DNA from: JAQVSH01 sp964451605
GTDB lineage: Bacteria; Bacteroidota; Bacteroidia; Bacteroidales; UBA4181
Length of the DNA: 5,604 nucleotides
Direction: 5' to 3'
Assembly (NCBI GenBank): GCA_964451605.1
Contig: CAYVJA010000109.1
Span: forward strand, 1-5,604
The position numbers and the translations under genes are program-made. Positions 1 through 4,985 of this stretch are shown piece by piece (position 1 is the first letter of the stretch; the number at the start of each line of letters is the position of its first letter). The notes beneath the pieces are model-generated. The model was not told the origin of the DNA. It searched no databases and worked only from the letters and a program-made list of their open reading frames with translations.

Positions 1-350
1 TCGTCGTTTCGCCAAGGTTTCGAGATGTACTTATATACATCTCCTTTGTTTATGGCATCAACTACAGCCTGGATATCGGCATAGCCGGTAAGTAAAATCC
101 GCATGGTAAGCGGAAAGCGATCCTTGACCATCGAAAAAAACTCCACCCCGGTAATTTCGGGCATACGCTGATCCGAAACGATCACCTGAACCGGTTGGGT
201 CTCAAGTATTGTCAATGCTTCCTGTGCACTAACCGCCTTTAGTACCCGATATTTACGCTTAAACTGCCGTTCGAGCGCAAGGGTTACCTCTAACTCATCG
301 TCGATAATGAGCAGGGTAGGAGGAGTCACAATTTTCGATTTTTTATTCAT
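1..350 (-). CDS. Response regulator, N-terminal receiver domain (3' end outside window)
   Basis: This is the first 116 residues of a response regulator, covering one complete phosphoacceptor (REC) domain. Visible hallmarks are the acidic pair D17-D18 in LLIIDDE, the phosphoacceptor D60 in VIVSDQRMPEITG, the switch Thr T88 in LLTGYAD, and the conserved Lys K111 in ISKPW. The DQRMP, TGYAD and KPW signature is typical of receivers fused to HD-GYP, NtrC/HupR-like or kinase-type outputs. The output domain here lies beyond the left edge and cannot be named. The ATG at 348-350 overlaps the stop of the upstream histidine kinase gene by 8 nt (ATGAATAA on the minus strand). That overlap suggests translational coupling and makes this the likely cognate partner of that kinase. 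The frame stays open to position 1. The receiver call is firm; the regulator's output is unknown. Confidence 0.93.
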   Translation of the reverse strand, partial: MNKKSKIVTPPTLLIIDDELEVTLALERQFKRKYRVLKAVSAQEALTILETQPVQVIVSDQRMPEITGVEFFSMVKDRFPLTMRILLTGYADIQAVVDAINKGDVYKYISKPWRND

Positions 351-1638
351 GTCTCTTGTTTTGTCGAAGCGGGAGTTGTAAAGTTACCACGGTTCCTTTT
401 CCGGGAGCCGACTCAATGGCGATAGAGCCCCCATGCATATCGTGAATAATCTGATAGGTAATACTTAAGCCCAAGCCGGTTCCGCTTCCTACCGGTTTGG
501 TGGTAAAAAACGGGTCGAATACCCTGGACAATATTTCGGGGGGAATACCACATCCGGAGTCTCTGACAGCAATCATCACCTCATTTTCGCCCGTAGAAAC
601 CGAAATGCCGACATGTCCTTTGGGATCGACCGCCTGCAGCGCATTCATTACCACGTTGAGCAGCGCCTGATTGAGATGACCGGGGAAACACTCCAGTTTC
701 AGCGACTCCGGCCCCTCGACCGTAATCACCACATGTCTTCGTTTCATCTCGGATTCCACCACCGAAAGGGTAGCCTGAATATTGGCCATCAGATCGGTAA
801 CCTTCAGATCGGTCTCATCGAGCCGCGAGAAGGTACGCAGATTATCTATGATTTTTTTTATCCGATCAAATCCCGTGAGGCATGATCCCGAAGCCTCCTC
901 AATATCCTGAAGCGATTCGGTAATATCGTAATCGGAGGCGAGTTGAGCCAACCGTTTGGTCAGTTTGGCAGAGCCTTCGTTCTCAATGGTATTCCGCTCT
1001 AAACGGTATTGCGCTGCCGCCTCTTTACTGTTTTGTGCAATGGTATAGAGATTACTAAAAAGAAATGCCAGCGGGTTATTCAACTCGTGCGAGACCCCAG
1101 CCACCAACTGTCCCATGGCATTCATCTTTTCCGATTGAATCAACATCTGTTGTGCCCTTTTTAACTCCTGCAACGCGTTCTCCAGGCTCTTCTTCTCCTT
1201 GATTAACTGGCGCTGCAGATTGTTAATCTCCTGATTCAACCGACTCATCTGCAGATTCTCTTCGAAAAGTCCGGTGGTATCGTTTTCGCCCAGAATTAAG
1301 AAGAAATTCTCGAACCCATAAATGCGCGCGTTCAGCGTATAATTCCGGGTGCCATAATCAGAAAGCAAAACCAGCCCTTCGAACAGCAACCCCTCTTTCT
1401 TCGCGCGAACCCATTCGTTCAGGTCAGGATTGGTAACCAGGCACCTGGTGGCAATCACATCGCCGGATGCAGCCTCATTCTCCACCTGCAGCAGTGCCAT
1501 CATACCCTGATTTGCATACAACCAATGCAAATCCCGGTCGACCACACCCACATACAAAGCACGACTCCGGGCAACCGCCTCACTCATCAACCCACACCAC
1601 CCCGGCACCTTATCCATGACCCATTCACCATTCACCAT
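343..1638 (-). CDS. Soluble PAS-domain sensor histidine kinase
   Basis: Cytoplasmic two-component kinase of 431 residues with no membrane segment. Order: PAS-like sensor (about 20-125, beginning ALYVGVVDRDLHWLYANQ), a long coiled coil (about 127-172), a HisKA dimerisation domain with H-box SHELNNPL (phosphoacceptor H184, with E185 and N188 forming an ExxN phosphatase motif), and a HATPase_c domain. ATP-site boxes are N332 (N box), DSGCGIP 360-366 (G1), FDPFFTTK 374-381 (F) and GSGTGLGLS 384-392 (G2). All catalytic residues are present, so it should be active. The fold resembles NtrB/AtoS-type kinases. It is the third gene of a compact operon after a cobalamin sensor and a small helical protein, and its stop overlaps the response regulator start. 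The start is uncertain. The longest frame begins inside a 7-bp tandem repeat, and Met8 (1617) or Met18 (1587) both precede the PAS domain. No Shine-Dalgarno helps decide. Confidence 0.95.
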   Translation of the reverse strand: MVNGEWVMDKVPGWCGLMSEAVARSRALYVGVVDRDLHWLYANQGMMALLQVENEAASGDVIATRCLVTNPDLNEWVRAKKEGLLFEGLVLLSDYGTRNYTLNARIYGFENFFLILGENDTTGLFEENLQMSRLNQEINNLQRQLIKEKKSLENALQELKRAQQMLIQSEKMNAMGQLVAGVSHELNNPLAFLFSNLYTIAQNSKEAAAQYRLERNTIENEGSAKLTKRLAQLASDYDITESLQDIEEASGSCLTGFDRIKKIIDNLRTFSRLDETDLKVTDLMANIQATLSVVESEMKRRHVVITVEGPESLKLECFPGHLNQALLNVVMNALQAVDPKGHVGISVSTGENEVMIAVRDSGCGIPPEILSRVFDPFFTTKPVGSGTGLGLSITYQIIHDMHGGSIAIESAPGKGTVVTLQLPLRQNKRHE

Positions 1639-1648
1639 TTCCCATTCG
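1621..1648. repeat. 7-bp tandem repeat at the kinase start
   Basis: Four consecutive 7-nt units on the plus strand: CCATTCA, CCATTCA, CCATTTC, CCATTCG. On the minus (coding) strand they read as spaced ATGs, one of which (1638) opens the longest kinase frame. Seven is not a multiple of three, so the ATGs fall in different frames. The other two repeat ATGs run quickly into TGA or TAA. The repeat looks like a short intergenic tandem repeat spilling into the annotated start. Confidence 0.7.
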
Positions 1649-1659
1649 CGCGAAGCGCA

Positions 1660-1695
1660 GCATTAGAGCATTAGAGCATTAGAGCACCAGAGCAC
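1660..1695. repeat. 8-bp tandem repeat between the helical-protein and kinase genes
   Basis: Three perfect GCATTAGA units (1660-1667, 1668-1675, 1676-1683), a diverged unit GCACCAGA (1684-1691), then GCAC. It fills most of the 56-nt gap between the 143-residue gene and the kinase. It is separated from the 7-bp repeat by a small inverted repeat, GCGC-GAA-GCGC (1648-1658). Two adjacent arrays with different unit lengths suggest slippage-generated intergenic sequence. No function can be read from it. Confidence 0.75.
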
Positions 1696-1706
1696 TACCT
1701 GCTCTG
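1688..1706 (-). other. Hairpin spanning the stop codon of the 143-residue gene
   Basis: Perfect 7-bp inverted repeat CAGAGCA / TGCTCTG with a 5-nt loop (1695-1699) that contains the TAG stop codon. There is no T-tract in the minus direction, so it is not a typical intrinsic terminator. It could stabilise or be a processing site in the polycistronic mRNA between the sensor half and the kinase half of the operon. That role is inference. Confidence 0.4.
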
Positions 1707-2126
1707 TTCCGTAAACGCCGGTATATGCGTCTGCATCCAGACATAGTAAGGATAGATCTCTTTGAACCCCTCCTCCGAGAGTGATTCACGAAGTAACTCA
1801 ATCCAGGTGTTTAGCTGCGCAGCCCAGTAGAGCGAACTAAAACCGCGTGCCCGATAGGCCCGGAAAACCCATAAAACCGTATCAACCAGAACCTGCGCCG
1901 ACATCTCAAAAAAGACCGACTCCATAAACCGGGCGTGGTTGGCGTGGTTATCGCACATTAACTGCAGATGATTCTCGCCGATCAAATCGGTAATATCAGG
2001 TCGTGCTGCCATGCGCTGATTAATGGTAGTCACCATCTGGGGAATTTTCCGGCTATACTCCTGTTGCGCTTCGACTCCAACGGGCTGTAGCCGTTCGGCC
2101 GACTGAATCAATTCTTCTCTGGTCAT
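1695..2126 (-). CDS. Small all-helical protein of unknown family, in a cobalamin-sensor/kinase operon
   Basis: Hypothetical soluble protein of 143 residues; I do not recognise the family. The sequence looks entirely alpha-helical, with no signal peptide or transmembrane helix. Notable is a histidine-rich patch (ENHLQLMCDNHANHARF, about 51-67, with H53, H61 and H64). An aromatic stretch follows (LWVFRAYRARGFSSLYWAAQLNTWIELL, about 85-112), and the C-terminus is YYVWMQTHIPAF. These could be a ligand-binding or protein-docking helical bundle. It carries no Hpt-type HxLKG motif, so I do not call it a phosphotransfer protein. The ATG lies 4 nt after the stop of the cobalamin-binding gene, so the two are almost certainly co-transcribed. 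An adaptor role between that sensor and the downstream kinase is plausible but inferred from position only. Confidence 0.85.
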   Translation of the reverse strand: MTREELIQSAERLQPVGVEAQQEYSRKIPQMVTTINQRMAARPDITDLIGENHLQLMCDNHANHARFMESVFFEMSAQVLVDTVLWVFRAYRARGFSSLYWAAQLNTWIELLRESLSEEGFKEIYPYYVWMQTHIPAFTEQSR

Positions 2127-2130
2127 AGGA

Positions 2131-2775
2131 TTAGCTGTTTTGGGATGATGAAAACTGCGCGATATACGCTTCCAACAGATAGAGATTATCTAAAATTGTG
2201 ACATTCTCGAATGGAGGTAACTTATGCCGGGTCAGGTGTCTGACGGCCTGTCCTCCAATTAAAAGCGGCATTTCGGGATGATGCTCCCTGATGAGTTTCA
2301 TCAGGGTAACCAGACCCTTGTAGTTTAAAAATACACTCAACGAGATGGCAATCAGATGGGGATGAAACTCATGGATAGCGGCTAGTAATTCGGAAGGAGG
2401 AATACCTGATCCAACAAAAAATGCATCCCAGCCTTGCGCCTCGAAGATATCACTTACCATCTTAATACCTACCTGATGCGGTTCGTTTTCTACGCAGGTA
2501 AGTAACACGCGATATGGCGTCTTTCGGGCGGGAGAAATTAGTGCATACAGCTCATTCATAATGCCTTCGGTAATGGCTGTGGCAATATGTTCGCGGGCGA
2601 CGCTAATCATATTGGCCTCCCACATCCGCCCCACCTCATACAAAGCCGGTTTCATTACCTCTTCGTATATATCGAGTAGGGAACTGTTCGATGCCAGAAA
2701 CTGCTGCACAATTTGCGAACATTCTGCGCGATTGCCTTTAAGCAGGGCTGAAAGATAGGCTTCAGAGGGCTTCAT
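2131..2775 (-). CDS. Stand-alone cobalamin-binding sensor, CarH/LitR-like B12 domains without a DNA-binding domain
   Basis: Soluble protein of 214 residues built of a four-helix cap (B12-binding_2, about 1-80) and a Rossmann-like B12-binding domain (about 87-210). The cap carries W52-x9-E62-H63, the motif that packs over the upper face of adenosylcobalamin in CarH/LitR photoreceptors. The Rossmann domain carries E98-x-H100-x-x-G103, in which H100 is the expected lower axial ligand. It also has SLS (145-147) and GG (174-175), which line the nucleotide tail. Unlike CarH it has no MerR-type DNA-binding domain, so output must be by protein contact. Corrinoid proteins of methyltransferase systems share the two-domain plan, but they normally read DxHDIGKN here, and no methyltransferase gene is adjacent. 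In CarH a His directly after the motif Trp forms the light-state bis-His adduct; here it is E53. It is the first gene of the kinase operon. Light sensing is inference. Confidence 0.9.
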   Translation of the reverse strand: MKPSEAYLSALLKGNRAECSQIVQQFLASNSSLLDIYEEVMKPALYEVGRMWEANMISVAREHIATAITEGIMNELYALISPARKTPYRVLLTCVENEPHQVGIKMVSDIFEAQGWDAFFVGSGIPPSELLAAIHEFHPHLIAISLSVFLNYKGLVTLMKLIREHHPEMPLLIGGQAVRHLTRHKLPPFENVTILDNLYLLEAYIAQFSSSQNS

Positions 2776-2796
2776 GCACGATACTTTTATCGTACA
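2775..2796. promoter_or_regulatory. Palindrome in the divergent promoter region
   Basis: Inverted repeat with arms GCACGATA (2776-2783) and TATCGTAC (2788-2795) around a 4-nt spacer, with 7 of 8 positions pairing. One further T/A pair (2775/2796) includes the first base of the cobalamin-sensor start codon. A -7-like element, TACTTTTA (2782-2789; consensus TAnnTTTG), overlaps it in the plus direction, toward the 7TM kinase. No convincing -33 element was seen. It could be an operator serving both genes, or an mRNA hairpin touching the sensor's start codon. The structure is seen; the role is inferred. Confidence 0.45.
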
Positions 2797-2846
2797 ATGT
2801 AACCATAATTTCGTTTTCTTTGTTCAACGAAGTCTTCAATATTTTC

Positions 2847-4607
2847 ATGAACAGTTACAGTTTCCTTCTGATTCTTCTCTCTTTGGTTACCACCTTCTTC
2901 GGGCTTTATGCTTTGAGGTATCCCAAAGCCAAAGGATCGCTGGCCTTCAGTTTGTTACTATTTTCTGTCACGCTCTACGCCTTTGGTTATAGCCTGGAAC
3001 TGGAGGCTGCCTCCTTTGCCGCAAAGTGGAGATGGGTTGTAATGGAATATGTGGGTTTATCTACTCTGCCTTGCCTTTACCTGTTTTTTACTGCCAGATT
3101 TACCGAGTTAGATCGGTTTCTCACTTCTCGTGTCAAAATAGTACTGCTGCTTTTCCCTTTAGCAAGCCTTCTGGCGGTTATTTCCAATCCGCTGCATCAA
3201 CTCTTTTATCAGAATCCCAGTGTGGTTCCGGACAAGACGGTTACCCTTCTTTTCTTTGAGAGAGGTCCTCTCTATTGGGCAAATATTGCCTATATGTACG
3301 GTTTTTTGTTCTGGAGCCTTTTAATTCAAGTACACTATCTTCGAACGGCACCCCGTGCGTATAGACATCAGATTCAGATCATTCTGGGCGGGGCACTGGT
3401 TCCCTGGTTTGCGAATCTCTTACAACTGGCGGGTTTCGGTTTGCCTGGAATCGATGTGGCTCCTGTGAGTTTTGTGGTTAGCTGTATGGCTGTGTCCATT
3501 GTCTTTTTCAGATACCGCATGTTCGATGTGGTTCCGATTGCCCTGGAAAGTGTGTTCGACAGCCTGAGCGATGGCATTCTATTGATGGATAATGGAAAGA
3601 AGATTATCAACTTCAACCCGCGGTTTAAAGAGATCTTTCCGTATGTCGATACCAATTCGTATGGCGGCAAATGTCATGCACTGCCTTGCCTTAAAGTTGA
3701 TTTGGCCGGATTAAGCGAAGGAAAGTATCCGAACGGAGAACTCACCTTTACCTGCGGAGAAGGTATCGATACGGCCCATTATATCGCAAGGGTTTTTCCG
3801 GTTATCCGTCGCGAACAGTTTGTAGGGCAATATATTGTTGTCCACGATATTACCGATTATGTGAAGTATACCCGCATGCTTAAGGCCAATGAGACCAGTC
3901 TGGCCGAGATGAATGCTACCAAAGATCTTTTCTTTTCTATCATAGCCCACGATCTGCGAGGTCCCATGGCCAATCTGGTGGCTATGTTCGACCTCCTTGA
4001 AGAGCAGGCGAGTGAGTTTTCGGCTGAGGAACGGGAGAAATACATGAAGGTGATGCGCGAGTCAGCCGGGAACACCTATCGTTTTCTGGAAAATTTGTTA
4101 ACGTGGTCTGCCTCTCAACGGGGAAAGATGGTTTTCCGGCCTCAGCGCGCCTCTCTCTCGGCGCTTCTTTCCGAAAACATTGCCATGTTACAATCGGCCG
4201 CCGAGGCTAAAAAGGTGAAGTTGGTGGCAGATTATCCCTCATCGATCGAAGCAGAGTTCGATGTGCAGATGATGAGCACCATTGTGCGAAATCTGCTGAG
4301 CAATGCCTTGAAATTCTCCTTTCCCGGGGGAACCATTACCGTATCGGCCACCGCCGGTGCTCATGCGGCTTCGGTAAAAGTCTCCGACACCGGAACCGGT
4401 ATGAGCCGCGAGAACCTCGACCGTCTTTTCAGCCTCTCTGCCGACCGCAGATCGAAACCCGGAACTATGGGCGAACGGGGAAGCGGTTTAGGCCTCATGC
4501 TCTGTAAGGACTTTATCGAAAAACATGGCAGTCGGCTTGAGGTGGAGAGCCGGGTGGGAGAGGGGAGTAGCTTTGGCTTTACGTTTACCTTCGAAGCTAA
4601 AAAATAA
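2847..4607 (+). CDS. Membrane histidine kinase with 7TM sensor (HisKA_7TM), PAS, HisKA and HATPase_c domains
   Basis: Inner-membrane sensor kinase of 586 residues from the ATG at 2847. A TTG at 2820 would add nine residues, but the ATG places the first membrane helix directly at the N-terminus and is preferred. Seven hydrophobic segments occupy about 3-222 and end in FRYRMFDVVPIA, a hallmark of the HisKA_7TM family. A PAS domain follows (about 235-338), then HisKA with H368 in AHDLRGPM, then HATPase_c. The ATP boxes are N482/N486 (RNLLSNALKFS), DTGTGM 514-519 and GSGLGL 545-550. After H368-D369 the fourth position is Gly instead of Thr/Asn, so the usual phosphatase motif is absent and the protein may act mainly as a kinase. 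No response regulator adjoins it on this strand. The nearest is the one at the left edge, in the divergent operon. The ligand is unknown. Confidence 0.93.
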   Translation: MNSYSFLLILLSLVTTFFGLYALRYPKAKGSLAFSLLLFSVTLYAFGYSLELEAASFAAKWRWVVMEYVGLSTLPCLYLFFTARFTELDRFLTSRVKIVLLLFPLASLLAVISNPLHQLFYQNPSVVPDKTVTLLFFERGPLYWANIAYMYGFLFWSLLIQVHYLRTAPRAYRHQIQIILGGALVPWFANLLQLAGFGLPGIDVAPVSFVVSCMAVSIVFFRYRMFDVVPIALESVFDSLSDGILLMDNGKKIINFNPRFKEIFPYVDTNSYGGKCHALPCLKVDLAGLSEGKYPNGELTFTCGEGIDTAHYIARVFPVIRREQFVGQYIVVHDITDYVKYTRMLKANETSLAEMNATKDLFFSIIAHDLRGPMANLVAMFDLLEEQASEFSAEEREKYMKVMRESAGNTYRFLENLLTWSASQRGKMVFRPQRASLSALLSENIAMLQSAAEAKKVKLVADYPSSIEAEFDVQMMSTIVRNLLSNALKFSFPGGTITVSATAGAHAASVKVSDTGTGMSRENLDRLFSLSADRRSKPGTMGERGSGLGLMLCKDFIEKHGSRLEVESRVGEGSSFGFTFTFEAKK

Positions 4608-4702
4608 CTCCGCAGCTGTATCGAAAAACGGTATCCGGAAACAATTTTCCGCAATTTTTATACATTTTTTCGAAATATACACTAAATCTATCGACATTAT
4701 AT
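4608..4702. other. AT-rich spacer without recognised features
   Basis: Non-coding stretch after the 7TM kinase stop. I see no strong hairpin with a T-tract, no gene with coding character and no repeat. It probably holds the upstream part of the promoter for the following leader, but no clear -33 element could be placed. Confidence 0.4.
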
Positions 4703-4710
4703 TATATTTG
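4703..4710 (+). promoter_or_regulatory. Bacteroidota-type -7 promoter element (TATATTTG)
   Basis: Exact match to the TAnnTTTG -7 consensus of the Bacteroidota housekeeping sigma factor, in an AT-rich context. A transcript would begin near 4716-4718 and run through the leader toward the sulfhydrylase gene. The -33 element is not recognisable at the usual spacing. No other promoter-like site is evident between the terminator and the start codon at 4986. Confidence 0.55.
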
Positions 4711-4716
4711 CCGCTG

Positions 4717-4909
4717 TAATCAGATTGGTAACCGTCATGTTTCATAGCAATCCATGCATCTGTTTCGTAGCCTCCCAGTGGGAAAGTGCTCCTATGCAGC
4801 CCTTTATGTGCATGCCTATGCCCTATTGCCGGACCGTGAGCTGATTCCCTGTACATTCAAGTGTATAGCAGAAGATAGTAAGAGGTCCGGTTTTCTCCGG
4901 GCCTTTTTT
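4717..4909 (+). promoter_or_regulatory. Structured 5' leader of the sulfhydrylase gene; candidate transcription attenuator
   Basis: Several nested complementary segments form an imperfect rod: AATCAG 4718-4723 with CTGATT 4841-4846, GGT 4727-4729 with ACC 4833-4835, GCAAT 4747-4751 with ATTGC 4825-4829, and CATGCA 4753-4758 with TGCATG 4809-4814. A further hairpin, TGTACA/TGTATA, spans about 4850-4866. CCGGACC (4829-4835) is exactly complementary to GGTCCGG (4884-4890), the 5' arm of the terminator. Rod and terminator are therefore compatible, and an antiterminator pairing excludes both. This is riboswitch-like architecture upstream of a methionine/cysteine gene. It does not show the conserved cores of the SAM-I, SAM-II or cobalamin riboswitches. 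An independent small RNA ending at the terminator is an alternative. Pairings were found by eye. Confidence 0.45.
4884..4909 (+). terminator. Intrinsic terminator in the leader, upstream of the sulfhydrylase gene
   Basis: GC-rich stem GGTCCGG (4884-4890) with CCGGGCC (4897-4903), giving seven pairs including one G-U. The loop is 6 nt, and six T residues follow at 4904-4909. It lies 276 nt after the 7TM kinase stop and 76 nt before the downstream ATG. It can end kinase read-through, a small RNA, or the leader transcript; its competing antiterminator favours the last. Confidence 0.8.
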
Positions 4910-4985
4910 GTTGTACCTAACCAACATGTAGTAAGTAACCTTCCACTAGTCATTAACCCACCGATCACTCCAAAAACTCCCTATT

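Noticed and set aside
2131..2775. Corrinoid protein of a methyltransferase system
   Set aside because: The two-domain plan fits, but the DxHDIGKN signature is replaced by ExHxxG without GKN, W-x9-EH is present, and the neighbours are signalling genes rather than methyltransferases.
2820..2846. TTG start extending the 7TM kinase by nine residues
   Set aside because: The ATG at 2847 immediately precedes the first hydrophobic segment, and no ribosome binding signal supports the TTG.
3374..4075. Minus-strand open frames inside the 7TM kinase gene
   Set aside because: They lie wholly within a gene with intact kinase motifs and have no recognisable domain.
4717..4909. 6S RNA or another housekeeping small RNA
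   Set aside because: Length (about 190 nt) and rod-like pairing are suggestive, but the 5' end does not pair with the 3' end and I see no recognisable conserved core. The terminator/antiterminator layout favours a leader.
4700..4910. Known cobalamin, SAM-I or SAM-II riboswitch
   Set aside because: GGGAAAGTG followed by a CCC run (about 4780-4803) loosely recalls the cobalamin aptamer, and GAAGATA near 4871 recalls the SAM-I 3' strand. The B12 box, the GCCACTG element and the SAM cores are missing, so I did not assign a known class.
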